Part shown: piece after piece, positions 1 through 9,149 of the stretch
Layout: every line of letters starts with the position of its first letter
Numbering within the stretch: position 1 is the stretch's first letter
Source of the DNA: Nguyenibacter vanlangensis
Lineage (GTDB): Bacteria > Pseudomonadota > Alphaproteobacteria > Acetobacterales > Acetobacteraceae
Reading direction: 5' to 3'
NCBI RefSeq assembly: GCF_038719015.1
Contig: NZ_CP152276.1
Coordinates: forward strand, 2,802,001-2,866,000
Length of the DNA: 64,000 nt
Made by a program: the position numbers and the translations under genes
Notes under the pieces: generated by a model
What the model was told of the DNA's origin: nothing
Database searches by the model: none
Seen by the model: only the letters and a program-made list of their open reading frames with translations

Positions 1-1859
1 CTTCGCAGGCGCCGGACGATCGCATGCTTCTGCTGGGGCAATATCTCGGCCTCAATGTCGGTGATGCCAAGCTTCGCCGCGACCGCGCGTGCGGTCGTAC
101 GGTTGTCGCCGGTCAGCATGACGATGCGGATACCGTCCGCACGCAGGCTGGCGAGTGCCGCGGGCGTTGTCGCCTTGATGGGATCGGCAACGGCGATAAG
201 GCCCGCCGCCTGACCTTCCACCGCGACGAACATCGTTGTCGCGCCATCCCGCCGCAGGCTGTCGGCGTGTGCGTCCAGGGGCGCGCTGGTGATGCCAAGT
301 TTCCGCAGGAGCGCCGCATTGCCGACAGCCACCTGATGCGCGCCAATCCGTCCGGTCACGCCCTTTCCGGTCAAGGCGGCGAACGCGGCGACCTCGGTCA
401 TGGGGATACCCCGTTCCCTGGCCGAAGCAACGATCGCGCCCGCCAGCGGATGTTCGCTGGCGCGTTCCAGGCTGGCGCACAGGGAAAGTATCGTGGCTTC
501 ATCAAAATTCGGCAACGGATTTACCGCGACGATCCGCGGCTTGCCCTCGGTCAGCGTGCCGGTCTTGTCGACGACCAGGGTATCGATCTTCTCGAAACGT
601 TCCAGGGCTTCGGCGTTCTTGATCAGGACGCCCGCCGTGGCCCCCTTGCCCACGCCCACCATGATCGACATCGGTGTCGCAAGACCCAGCGCACAGGGAC
701 AAGCAATGATGAGGACGGACACGGATGCAACCAACGCATAGGCAAATGCCGGCTTCGGCCCCAGGATCATCCAGGCGGCGAAGGCCACGGCCGCGATCAG
801 GATCACGGCGGGAACGAACCAGGACGAGACACTATCGGCAAGACGCTGGATCGGCGCCCGGCTGCGCTGGGCTTCCGACACCATGTGGACGATTCGTGCC
901 AGCATCGTGTCAGCACCGACCTTTTCCGCCCGCATCACCAAGGTGCCGGAGCCGTTGATCGTCCCGCCGATCAGCCGGGCGTCCTTTTCCTTGCCGACCG
1001 GCAGCGATTCACCTGTCACCATCGACTCGTCAACGGCGCTGCGGCCCTCCAGAACCACGCCGTCCACCGGCAGACTTTCGCCCGGCCTGACGCGGAGCCG
1101 GTCACCGATCTGCACGGTATCCAGGGCAATTTCCTCATCTGTGCCATCCTGGCGGATGCGCCGCGCCATCTTCGGCGCGAGGTTCAGAAGCGCACGAATG
1201 GCGCCGCCAGTCTGCTCACGCGCCCGCAATTCCAGAATCTGTCCCAGCAGGACAAGAACAACGATGACCGCGGCGGCCTCGTAATAGACCGGGATGATGC
1301 CATCCTGCCGCAGGTCCTTCGGAAACAGGCGTGGCATAAAGGTGGCAGCAAGGCTGTAAAGATAAGCCGAACCGACCCCGAGCGCGATCAGACTGAACAT
1401 GTTGAGCGACCGATTGCGGACCGACGCCCAGCCGCGTACGAAGAACGGCCAGCCGGCCCATAGCACGACGGGCGAACCGATGGCGAACTGCAGCCATACC
1501 GAAGCCCGGGGCGACAAGACGGAATGCAGGTGCAGCCACGGAACATGCCCCGCCATCTCGAGGATCACGGTCGGTGCGGTCAGTGCCGTGCCGATCCAGA
1601 AGCGGCGGGTCATGTCGCGCAGTTCGGCGCCGGGTCCCACCTCTTTGCCGACATCGGCCGGTTCCAGCGTCATGCCGCAGATCGGGCAGTTGCCCGGTGC
1701 CGTCCGCCTGATCTGGGGATGCATGGGGCACGTGTAGACGATTTCGCCCGGCATGGGCGGCTCGCCAGCATGTAAATATCGGGCCGGCGCCATTATCGGA
1801 CTTGCGGCCGCAACGCCGCCATGGGCGCGTTGAGGGTCATGCTGGCAATTTTCCGGCAT
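1..1859 (-). CDS. copA: Cu+-type heavy-metal P-type ATPase, C-terminus beyond window
   Basis: Predicted inner-membrane ATPase exporting Cu+ (or Ag+). About 619 codons are visible. The N-terminus carries the copper-associated motif YTCPMHP (residues 42-48) followed by CPICGM (58-63). TGES of the actuator domain is at 282-285, the metal-translocating CPC at 387-389 and the phosphorylated Asp of DKTGTLTEGK at 431. The frame runs off the left edge at a segment reading LPQQKHAIVRRLR, just before the expected GDGxNDxP motif, so the gene is truncated by the window and not necessarily broken. The start chosen is the first ATG after an in-frame TAA; later in-frame ATGs lie at 1793 and 1754. GGAG lies 13 bases upstream. 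The motifs identify the P1B class; Cu specificity is inferred from CPC and the N-terminal motif. Confidence 0.9.
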   Translation of the reverse strand, partial: MPENCQHDPQRAHGGVAAASPIMAPARYLHAGEPPMPGEIVYTCPMHPQIRRTAPGNCPICGMTLEPADVGKEVGPGAELRDMTRRFWIGTALTAPTVILEMAGHVPWLHLHSVLSPRASVWLQFAIGSPVVLWAGWPFFVRGWASVRNRSLNMFSLIALGVGSAYLYSLAATFMPRLFPKDLRQDGIIPVYYEAAAVIVVLVLLGQILELRAREQTGGAIRALLNLAPKMARRIRQDGTDEEIALDTVQIGDRLRVRPGESLPVDGVVLEGRSAVDESMVTGESLPVGKEKDARLIGGTINGSGTLVMRAEKVGADTMLARIVHMVSEAQRSRAPIQRLADSVSSWFVPAVILIAAVAFAAWMILGPKPAFAYALVASVSVLIIACPCALGLATPMSIMVGVGKGATAGVLIKNAEALERFEKIDTLVVDKTGTLTEGKPRIVAVNPLPNFDEATILSLCASLERASEHPLAGAIVASARERGIPMTEVAAFAALTGKGVTGRIGAHQVAVGNAALLRKLGITSAPLDAHADSLRRDGATTMFVAVEGQAAGLIAVADPIKATTPAALASLRADGIRIVMLTGDNRTTARAVAAKLGITDIEAEILPQQKHAIVRRLR

Positions 1860-2438
1860 GCTCAGGATTGAACTCCGGCGGAGCGGTTATGACCGAAACG
1901 CGGGATCCATCGCGGGGTCGTCGCGGCATCCCGACATTGTCTGCCGCGTATCGTGAGCCCGGCCTGCTCGGGAGCATTACCGCCGGACAGTGCGGCCGTC
2001 CGTTTCCTGCGCGCCCCGAGTTGGCCGGATGCGCATGGTTCGGGTGGCGCGGATGCGCGGAGCACCGGGCCGCGACGCGGCAGGACGCGCGGAAACGGCG
2101 AACGGAGCGTCACACGACATGGCGGCCTCCCCGTGGAATCGATTTATAACTATAACAGCATATTTCGGTTTCTGACGCAGCTATGCACGCATGTGTGTAC
2201 GATGCCACGCTTCCGCATTGCGTCGCCGAAAATGTTTCCGATAAGCGATCGGGGCGCAGGCGCGAGCGGGTCCTGACGCTGTTGGGTCCTGACGTTGTTC
2301 AAGGCCATGTCGCGAAACCCCGCGCGAGCCTGCACGTTGGCCCGACGCAGGCCGTGAGGAGAGTGTGCCATCGCTCCGCAGCGCGTTGCCGGCTGGCCGG
2401 CGCCGCCGGCAGGTCCCCACGCCCTGCCCGCGCATGCG
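1860..2438. other. Intergenic region between the two P-type ATPase genes
   Basis: No gene recognised on either strand. It separates the divergent copper ATPase and the plus-strand Ca2+-type ATPase. An AT-rich patch around 2143-2172 could hold promoter elements. A short tandem repeat (ggtcctgacg, then a c/t difference, then tgtt) occurs twice at about 2269-2300. The last ~80 bases (from 2358) are open in the frame of the downstream ATPase and read like its N-terminus, so the true start of that gene may lie here. Confidence 0.5.
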
Positions 2439-5078
2439 TTGCTTGCGGGGCTTGGCGTATCCGCAGACGAGGGGCTGGATGAAGACGATGCGCGCGGGCG
2501 GCGCGCGGTCTTCGGCCCGAACAGGATCGCCGCGCGTCGCGCCGTCAGCGCGCCGCGCCTGCTGCTGCATCAGTTCGGCGGTCCGGTGGCCTGTCTTCTG
2601 GGCGCGGCGGCGGCGCTGGCGTTCTATTTCGGTGATCGGGAGGCGGGCGGCGCCGTCGTCGCGGTGCTGGCGATCAATGCGCTGATCGGTTTCGTGACGG
2701 AACTGAAGGCCGTGCGCTCGATCGAGGCACTGCGGGCGCTTGGCGGGCGCACCGCGCATGTGCGCCGCGCAGGGCGCGTGCGCGCCGTTCACGCCGAGGA
2801 TCTGGTGCCGGGCGACATCGTGCTGCTGGATGCGGGCGACGCGGTATCGGCCGACCTGCGGCTGATCGAGGCGTCGGGACTGGCGGCGGATGAGTCGACC
2901 CTGACCGGCGAGTCCGTCGCGACGGATAAAAACACGCAGCCGGTCGGGCCCGACGCGCGCCTGGGCGAACGGGTCTCGATGCTGTTCAAGGGCAGTTCCG
3001 TGACGCGCGGCAGCGGTGTCGGCGTCGTGGTGGGCACGGGGCTTGCGACCGAACTGGGTCGGATGACGCAGCTCGTGCTCGAAGCCGATGCTGGCCGTTC
3101 GCCGCTGGAGCGCGAGCTTGCCCGGCTGTCGGTGCAACTGATCTGGGCGACGCTGGCCGTGGCGGCGGCGATCGCGGCCGTCGGCCTGATCGGCGGCCGG
3201 GATCCGATTCTGATGCTGCAATCCGCGATAGCGCTGGCCGTGGCGGCAATTCCCGAGGGGCTGCCCATCGTGGTGACATTGGCGCTGGCGCGGGGCATGT
3301 GGCGCATGGCGCGGCAGAACGCATTGATCGAGCGCCTTTCGGCGGTCGAGACGCTGGGGGCCACGACCGTGATCCTGACCGACAAGACCGGCACCCTGAC
3401 CGAGAACCGGATGACGGTACGACGCCTGTGCATGCCGTCGGGCGAGATTGAAATGGCCGCGGATGCGGACCCCGCGCCGTTTCGGCCCGCCCGCGACGGG
3501 CAGGCGGAATCGTTGCTGCGCATCGCCGTGCTCTGTAACGACGCGCAGCTCGACCGGGCCGGGGACGGCGGCAGCGGCGACCCGATGGAAGTCGCGCTGC
3601 TGCGCGCCGGTTTGCGCGCGGGCATCGGGCGGGCGTCGGTGCTGGCCGGACATCGGCTGGTGCGCGAGCATGCCTTCGACACCATGGCCAGGATGATGGC
3701 GACGGTGCATGAGGGGCGCGAGGGCTTTCTGGTCGCCGTGAAGGGCGCGCCCGAAACGGTGCTTGGGGCCTGCGCGCGCGTGATCGCCGGCCAAGGGGAT
3801 GTCGCGCTTGATGAAGCCGTGCGTGCCGAATGGCGCGACCGTGCCGGTCATCTGGGCGAGCGGGGCCTGCGCGTGATCGCCTGTGCGATGAAGACCGTGC
3901 CGCGGGCCGATGCCGCGCCTTATGACGGGCTCGTTCTCGTCGGCCTGATCGGCCTGGAAGACCCGGTGCGTGCCGACGTGCCGGACGCGATCGGGGATTG
4001 CCGCCGTGCCGGCATCCGCGTCGTCATGGTGACGGGCGACCACGCCGTGACGGCGCGCAGCATCGGCCGTGCCGCCGGGCTGAGCGATGATGCCGGCGAA
4101 GCGGTCGATGGCGGGGGGATCGCCGGGCTGGCCCTGGCGGATCCGGCGCGGTTGCGCGCGGCCCGCATCTTCCGGGTCAGCCCGAGCGAGAAGCTGGCGC
4201 TTGTCAGGGCCTACCAGGCGGCCGGCGACGTCGTCGCCATGACCGGTGACGGCGTCAACGACGCGCCGGCGCTGCGGCAGGCGGATATCGGCGTGGCGAT
4301 GGGCCGGCGCGGCACCGACGTCGCGCGCGAGGCGGCCGCCATGATCCTGCTTGACGACGCCTTTCCGACCATCGTCAAGGCGATCCGCCAGGGCCGCATC
4401 ATCTTCGGCAACATCCGCCGCTTCGTCGCCTATCTTCTGTCGTGCAATCTGAGCGAGGTGATCGTGGTGGGAATCGCGGTGGCCTCGGCGTTGCCGCTGC
4501 CCGTGCTGCCCTTGCAGCTCCTGTATCTGAACCTTGTCACCGACGTATTTCCCGCCTTCGCGCTGGCGATGGGCGAGGGCGAGGCCGGTATCCTCACGCG
4601 GCCACCCCACGATCCGAAGGAGCCGATCCTGGGGCCGGCGCAATGGGTCGCGATCACGCTGCAGGGTGGGGTGCTCGCCGCCGGAACCTTCGCGGCGCTT
4701 GCATCGGCGCGCTGGTTTGCATTCGACGCGCGGCAGTCGGTGACGGTCACCTTCCTTACCCTTGCCTTCGGCCAGCTTTGGCACGGCTTCAACATGCGTG
4801 ATCCGCGCGCCGGCGTCCTGGTCAATGACGTGACGCGGAACGGGTGGCTATGGGGCGCGCTGGTGCTGTGCGGCGTGCTTCTCGCGCTGCCGCCCTATCT
4901 GCGGCCGATCTCGCATCCGCTGCATCTGGTGCCGCCGACCGCGACGATGTGGGCCGTCGTTCTGGGGTGCAGCGCGGTGCCGCTGGCCGTGATACAGGCG
5001 ATCATGACCGTCGGCCGTTTGCGAGGCGCGGCGAGGGTGCCGTGCCGGACCCGCAAGGGGCGGCGGAGGATGGGATGA
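2439..5078 (+). CDS. Cation-transporting P-type ATPase, Ca2+-type (P2)
   Basis: Integral membrane ATPase of 879 residues from the TTG used here. Motifs in order: TGES at 156-159, PEGLP in the fourth membrane helix at 272-276 (typical of Ca2+-transporting P2A enzymes), DKTGTLTEN with phosphorylated Asp315, and GDGVNDAP at 603-610, followed by the C-terminal membrane helices. No heavy-metal domain or CPC motif is present, so it is a different class from its neighbour. Start uncertain: the frame is open back to a TGA at 2355 and the intervening sequence (…GPHALPAHALLAGLG) looks like a normal N-terminus, but it contains no ATG, GTG or TTG before 2439. A strong AGGAGAG lies at 2357-2363 before a GTG in another frame. 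The substrate ion is inferred from family only. Confidence 0.88.
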   Translation: MLAGLGVSADEGLDEDDARGRRAVFGPNRIAARRAVSAPRLLLHQFGGPVACLLGAAAALAFYFGDREAGGAVVAVLAINALIGFVTELKAVRSIEALRALGGRTAHVRRAGRVRAVHAEDLVPGDIVLLDAGDAVSADLRLIEASGLAADESTLTGESVATDKNTQPVGPDARLGERVSMLFKGSSVTRGSGVGVVVGTGLATELGRMTQLVLEADAGRSPLERELARLSVQLIWATLAVAAAIAAVGLIGGRDPILMLQSAIALAVAAIPEGLPIVVTLALARGMWRMARQNALIERLSAVETLGATTVILTDKTGTLTENRMTVRRLCMPSGEIEMAADADPAPFRPARDGQAESLLRIAVLCNDAQLDRAGDGGSGDPMEVALLRAGLRAGIGRASVLAGHRLVREHAFDTMARMMATVHEGREGFLVAVKGAPETVLGACARVIAGQGDVALDEAVRAEWRDRAGHLGERGLRVIACAMKTVPRADAAPYDGLVLVGLIGLEDPVRADVPDAIGDCRRAGIRVVMVTGDHAVTARSIGRAAGLSDDAGEAVDGGGIAGLALADPARLRAARIFRVSPSEKLALVRAYQAAGDVVAMTGDGVNDAPALRQADIGVAMGRRGTDVAREAAAMILLDDAFPTIVKAIRQGRIIFGNIRRFVAYLLSCNLSEVIVVGIAVASALPLPVLPLQLLYLNLVTDVFPAFALAMGEGEAGILTRPPHDPKEPILGPAQWVAITLQGGVLAAGTFAALASARWFAFDARQSVTVTFLTLAFGQLWHGFNMRDPRAGVLVNDVTRNGWLWGALVLCGVLLALPPYLRPISHPLHLVPPTATMWAVVLGCSAVPLAVIQAIMTVGRLRGAARVPCRTRKGRRRMG

Positions 5079-5084
5079 CGACCA

Positions 5085-5500
5085 TTCGCCCGCCGATTCC
5101 GGCGCGTAGCCCTGTTCGCGCAGCGAACGCGCCCTGAAGGCCGGGCTTTCGATATAACGCTTCTGGCCATCGTCGGTTATGATCAACGCGGGCTTACCGG
5201 CGGGGGAGCGCAATATATCGAAGGCGCGCGCGGCGTTTCGCAGGTTTGTGATGGTATGGCGGGCATAGGGTTCGAGAACGATTCGATCCCGGGAGACATG
5301 ACAGAAGGCGATCAGGCGCCGACGCATTTCGTATGCCTCGATGCAGCGGATATACGCCGGGTGGACGCTGCTGCCCGAAACGATCAGGAATGGTGCCTGT
5401 CCCGTTTCGAAGATTCACACCGCGTGCGCGAGGTGCAGTTTCGCCAGTGGCGAGTGCGGTTCATCCGGCTGCTCCGGCCCCTCGCCCGGCGCACGGCCCC
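5085..5500 (-). pseudogene. Broken YdcF/ElyC-family (DUF218) gene
   Basis: Remnant of a DUF218-type protein. Reading the minus strand in one frame gives AKLHLAHAV, then a stop, then IFETGQAPFLIVSGSS, an IRCIEAYEM stretch, EPYARHTITNLRNA and TDDGQKRYIESPAFRARSLRE, which match the YdcF pattern (VSG, ExxSRxTxxN, TxxxHxxRA-like positions). The TGA at 5415-5417 sits where an Arg codon would be expected, so the gene is interrupted by a nonsense codon. The 3' end degrades close to the stop of the Ca2+-type ATPase, and no convincing N-terminus is visible upstream of ~5500. The family call is from recognition only. Confidence 0.6.
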
Positions 5501-5739
5501 GCCATTTTCCGTTTTCCATAGCGGGGCGAAGCGCAGAGCATCGAGACGGTCCCCCCGCGCAACTATTTTGTCCGCTTGCTGATGAAGTTCGACATAGGCG
5601 AACTTGCTTCCTTCCATGCTCGCGAAAAGATTGCACCATCAAATCCCGGCATTGAATACTTAGAGTGTGGCCGCCCCTTCTTTTCCTTGTGCCCTGAACG
5701 GATACCCGGGGATCACGCCCCGGATGACAAGCATAGGAC

Positions 5740-6156
5740 ATGGAAAAGATGACGCAGGCCGACGCTGATTCCAAGATACAAATACCCGGTCAGGCGATCA
5801 CGATCGGGATCGACATCTCCAAGGTTCATCTCGATGTGGCGCTTTATCCGGGCGGGGAGACATGGCGCTTCCTCAACGCCCGCAGTGGGCACACCGCCCT
5901 GTTGCGCTGGCTCGGCAAGCAGGTCGTGGCACGGATCGTGTTCGAGGCGACCGGCCCCTATCATCGGGATCTGGAGCGGCGCCTTGAGCAGGCCGGCCTG
6001 CCCTTCGCCAAGGTCAATCCGCGACAGGCTCGTCGCTTCGCCGAGGCTACGGGGAAACTCGCCAAGATCGCCATCACCGCTATCATGCGCAGGCTCGTCG
6101 TCATCGCAAACGCCCTGCTCCGCGATGATCGAACTTGGAACCCAAAAGTCGCTTGA
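5740..6156 (+). mobile_element. IS110-family transposase, internally deleted remnant
   Basis: The 138-residue frame begins like an IS110 DEDD transposase (GIDISKVHLDVAL, FEATGPYHRDLERRLEQAGL, NPRQARRFAEATGKLAK) and ends like the extreme C-terminus of the same family (MRRLVVIANALLRDD). Full-length members are about 310-340 residues, so roughly 200 internal residues, including later catalytic acids and most of the Tnp20 domain, are missing at about residue 108. The reading frame is preserved across the deletion. About 100 bases of non-coding sequence before the start would be where IS110 elements carry their left end and guide (bridge) RNA, but I cannot identify such an RNA here. Not expected to transpose by itself. 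Confidence 0.8.
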
Positions 6157-6183
6157 TCACAACGGATACTCTAGCTGTCAGGG

Positions 6184-7119
6184 TCAGTGCGCCATTCGCA
6201 GGCTGCGCGCATACGCCGTGGGCGATAATCCGGTCGAGCGGCTAAACGCAGTACTGAAGGCACTGACCGATTGAAAGCCCGCCTGTTGGGCGATCTGCGC
6301 GATCGACATGTCACGGGAGGCAAGCATCGAGCGGGCCTGATGGATGCGCCATTGCGCGGCATACCTGATCGGGCTCATGCCGAGCGTCCTGGCAAAACGA
6401 TCGGCAAATGCCGATCGGGACATGCCAGCATAGCGGGCGAGGCGTTCCACCGTCCAGGGCGGCGACGCCTCGCCGTGGATGACCTGCAGCGCGCGGGCAA
6501 GCTTCTGATCGTCGAGCGCCATCAGCAGGCGCTGGGCATGATCCGGCAAAGCATCGGGACGGGTGCGCAGCGTCTCGACGAGAATGATTTCGATCAGCCG
6601 ATCAAGGATGAGGCTGCGACCCGGCCGGTCGGCGGTCGATTCCTCACCAACCAGACGCAAAAGCGTGCCAAGGCGTTCGGCCGCCACGTCATTGTGCAAG
6701 ACCGGCAGCAAGGGCGGGATCAGATCGGCGACCAGCGCCGTATTGGGCGCCTCCAGAACGAACGCTCCGGCCACGAAGCGCGTCACGACCGGCGATGGAT
6801 CGTTGGTCTGCAACAGGCGTGCAGGTTCGGCGATGGCCGTCATGAAATCAATCGGGCGCGGGTGCGGGCCGGTCTCGATCACCCATGGCTCCGTCGTCCC
6901 CAGAAAGGCGAGGTCGCCGGGCGACAGGGACGCAGTGTGGGCGTTGCCGATCGCAATCGTCGGATTGCCTGCGATAACCTGCCCGAATGAAATCACTGGG
7001 TTCGCGGGGAGCGAAATTGCCCATGCGCCATGCGCCTCAATCACGCGCCACGCCAGAACGCGAGGCTTGAGCAACGCGATGGTCCGCGAGAGGGGGTCGA
7101 TCTCGGGAGGCACACCCAT
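6184..7119 (-). CDS. AraC-family transcriptional regulator (cupin-type N-terminus)
   Basis: 311-residue regulator. The N-terminal ~180 residues resemble the cupin-like effector domain of AraC proteins that control adjacent oxidoreductases. The C-terminal ~100 residues hold the double helix-turn-helix (YAGMSRSAFADRFARTLGMSP, then IAQQAGFQSVSAFSTAFSRSTGLSP). It is transcribed divergently from the SDR gene at 7232, with only 112 bases between the starts. That gap contains a perfect inverted repeat (see 7131-7158), so it probably controls itself and the SDR gene. Effector unknown. Confidence 0.88.
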   Translation of the reverse strand: MGVPPEIDPLSRTIALLKPRVLAWRVIEAHGAWAISLPANPVISFGQVIAGNPTIAIGNAHTASLSPGDLAFLGTTEPWVIETGPHPRPIDFMTAIAEPARLLQTNDPSPVVTRFVAGAFVLEAPNTALVADLIPPLLPVLHNDVAAERLGTLLRLVGEESTADRPGRSLILDRLIEIILVETLRTRPDALPDHAQRLLMALDDQKLARALQVIHGEASPPWTVERLARYAGMSRSAFADRFARTLGMSPIRYAAQWRIHQARSMLASRDMSIAQIAQQAGFQSVSAFSTAFSRSTGLSPTAYARSLRMAH

Positions 7120-7130
7120 TCTGGACGCTC

Positions 7131-7158
7131 GATAATCGCTTCAGGAGTTTCGATTATC
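7131..7158. promoter_or_regulatory. Inverted repeat in AraC/SDR divergent promoter
   Basis: The arms gataatcg (7131-7138) and cgattatc (7151-7158) are exact reverse complements separated by 12 bases, so their centres are 20 bases apart, about two helical turns. The position between divergent starts makes it a candidate operator for the adjacent AraC-type protein. The function is inferred; only the dyad is seen. Confidence 0.5.
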
Positions 7159-7231
7159 TACGGGCTTGCGGGGCGGTGGTAAAGATAGACCTGCGACCGG
7201 GTTCGGCCTGGTGCTGCGGAGGGGTGATGAT

Positions 7232-8206
7232 ATGCGGATTTTTATAACCGGAGCCAATGGATTTATCGGCCGCGCCGTTGTACGTGAACTGCAGGACGCA
7301 GGACATGCCGTCATTGGTCTTGCGCGATCTGCCGAGACTGCGAAATCGCTGGTCGCCGCCGGGGTAGACGTTCATCGCGGGGCGTTGACCAACACGGACA
7401 GCCTTGCTGCCGCGGCATCGAAAGCCGACGGCGTTATTCATCTGGCCTTTATCCATGGACCCGGGCAGCTCGACTGGCGGCAGCGCGTGCGTGTTTTCGG
7501 CGGCGGTTTGCCGAATGGTATCGTCGCGCGGTTCATGGCCGAGATGACCCAGGTGGACCGTGGAGCGATTGACGCGATGGCAGGCGCCTTGAGAGGTTCC
7601 GGGCGCCCGTTCATCGCTGCGTTCGGCACAATGGGGCTGGCACCGGGCGGCGGCATGACGGAGGCGGATCCGCCCGATCCGCGCTCTCCCGGAGCCGCAC
7701 GGGCGGCCACCGAGACTACGGTTCGCGGGTGGGCGGACCGTGGCGTCAAGGCGATGATCATGAGACTGCCGCCGTCGGTGCATGGCAATGGGGACAAGGG
7801 CCTGGTTCCGCAGATCATCAAGGCCGCGCGCAAGGCGGGTTCAGCCGATTATGTCGGCGACGGGCGCAATCGCTGGTGCGCCGTGCATCGCGACGACGCA
7901 GCGCATCTGTTCCGGCTCGCCCTGGAATGCGGCGATGCGGGCGCTTGCTATCATAGCGTGGCGGAAGAAGGGATCGCCTTTGCCGATATCGCGGGGGTGA
8001 TCGCGCGCAGGCTGGGCATCCCGACGGAAAGCCTGACGAAACGCGCGGCGCAAAAGCGCTTCGGGTGGCTCGCGCCGTTCTGCGGCGCCGACAATCCGGC
8101 AACAAGCAAGACGACGCGGCAAGCGTTGGGATGGGTGCCGAACCGGCCGGGTCTGCTTTCCGATATGGAAACCGGCACGTATTTCGAAGCGGCCTCCGGA
8201 ACATGA
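7232..8206 (+). CDS. NAD(P)-dependent SDR/epimerase-family oxidoreductase
   Basis: 324-residue cytoplasmic protein beginning MRIFITGANGFIGRAVVREL, a classic GxxGxxG Rossmann nucleotide-binding motif of extended SDRs. The start is chosen at this motif, with GGAGGGGTG a few bases upstream. The middle and C-terminal parts resemble atypical SDRs annotated as NAD-dependent epimerases or 3-beta-hydroxysteroid dehydrogenase-like proteins. The usual YxxxK triad is not obvious, so the catalytic activity is uncertain. It probably forms a regulatory pair with the divergent AraC gene. Confidence 0.82.
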   Translation: MRIFITGANGFIGRAVVRELQDAGHAVIGLARSAETAKSLVAAGVDVHRGALTNTDSLAAAASKADGVIHLAFIHGPGQLDWRQRVRVFGGGLPNGIVARFMAEMTQVDRGAIDAMAGALRGSGRPFIAAFGTMGLAPGGGMTEADPPDPRSPGAARAATETTVRGWADRGVKAMIMRLPPSVHGNGDKGLVPQIIKAARKAGSADYVGDGRNRWCAVHRDDAAHLFRLALECGDAGACYHSVAEEGIAFADIAGVIARRLGIPTESLTKRAAQKRFGWLAPFCGADNPATSKTTRQALGWVPNRPGLLSDMETGTYFEAASGT

Positions 8207-8230
8207 CGATAACACGATGGGACAGAGAAC

Positions 8231-8785
8231 ATGGAACGGCAGGCGACATTTCTCCTGCTCGGCGCCACGGGCGGCACCGGCCAGCACTTCATCGCGGAAG
8301 CCTTGGGTGAAGGGCACCACGTGAGGGCGCTGGTGTGCACGCCCGCAAAACTGCGGCAGCAATCGTCCGGTCTGGAAGTGCGGCACGGTTCTATTACCGA
8401 CCCACTCGATACCGATGATCTGGTCAAGGGCGTCGACACCGTCGTCGCGATGCCGGGCGATGTGCGGTTGCGGAAAGACGCGCTCATCAACACGGATTTT
8501 ATCCGCAAGCTGTTAAACAGCCGATACCGGGCGGCTTTTCAGACAAGCTATACTTGGAAAGATGATTTTCTCGAGGCCCTGGGCGATCCCAATGGGCGCG
8601 TGGCCAAAGTCGGGGCGCTTGGCATGCGCCTGACGCTGACGCCCGCCCAAGGCCACTGGGAAGCGTCTGTCTATATAGATAATCTGCTCGATTCCCGTGC
8701 CGATACCTGCTCGTTTACGACATTCGATGGATCGCGCGTGCTTTCGGCGAAGGCGATGTCCTCGGGCACCTTCTGGTCCAGATGA
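8231..8785 (+). pseudogene. Chimeric open frame: NmrA-like N-terminus joined to TonB-receptor fragment
   Basis: Residues 1-93 read as the first third of an NmrA-like NAD(P)-binding protein (LLLGATGGTGQHFIAEAL, VRHGSITD, VDTVVAMPGD). At about 8510 the sequence switches to the membrane-barrel tail of a TonB-dependent receptor ([36 protein letters not shown]), both on the plus strand. From about 8715 the frame merely runs antisense through a urease fragment. It therefore joins three unrelated pieces and is a deletion scar rather than a designed fusion. The N-terminal part keeps a normal start 24 bases behind the SDR gene stop, so it may still be transcribed. Confidence 0.7.
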
Positions 8786-9144
8786 TGGCAGACCATGAGC
8801 ATGTCCAGATGCTCGTCCAGCGTGTTGACCGTAAACGGACGCGTCGGGTTGGTCGAGGACGGCAGCACGTTCGGCAGGCCGGCCACGCGGATGATATCGG
8901 GCGCATGCCCTCCGCCCGCGCCCTCGGTGTGGAAGGCATGGATCGTGCGTCCCTTGAAGGCGGCGATCGTGTCCTCGACGAACCCGCTTTCGTTCAGCGT
9001 GTCGGTATGGATCATCACCTGCACGTCCATGCGATCGGCCACCCCCAGGCAGCAATCGATCGCCGCCGGGGTCGATCCCCAGTCCTCGTGCAGTTTCAGG
9101 CAGCATGCTCCGGCCCGTACCATCTCCTCCAGCCCCTCGGGCCG
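8740..9144 (-). pseudogene. ureC: Internal fragment of urease alpha subunit
   Basis: About 135 codons match the middle of Ure[34 protein letters not shown] (with the Lys that is carbamylated in active urease), [16 protein letters not shown] and [20 protein letters not shown], ending at IAFAES. Both flanks are lost: upstream it abuts a ureA start and downstream the TonB-receptor scar. Family UreC is ~570 residues, so roughly three quarters is gone. Not functional as urease. Confidence 0.9.
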
Positions 9145-9149
9145 CGCGG

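Noticed and set aside
24..1463. 479-codon plus-strand frame at the window start
   Set aside because: The minus strand in a frame running off the left edge encodes a clear Cu+-type ATPase with CPC and DKTGT motifs, so the plus-strand frame is its shadow.
2181..4784. 867-codon open frame on the minus strand antisense to the Ca2+-type ATPase
   Set aside because: Its translation is low-complexity Arg/His/Gln-rich with no family motif, while the plus strand carries all P-type ATPase motifs. It is a GC-rich shadow frame.
5415..5774. 119-codon minus-strand frame that overlaps the IS110 start
   Set aside because: Only its last part, leading to AKLHLAHAV and the stop, matches the YdcF-like remnant; the rest has no recognisable content, so it is not called as a gene.
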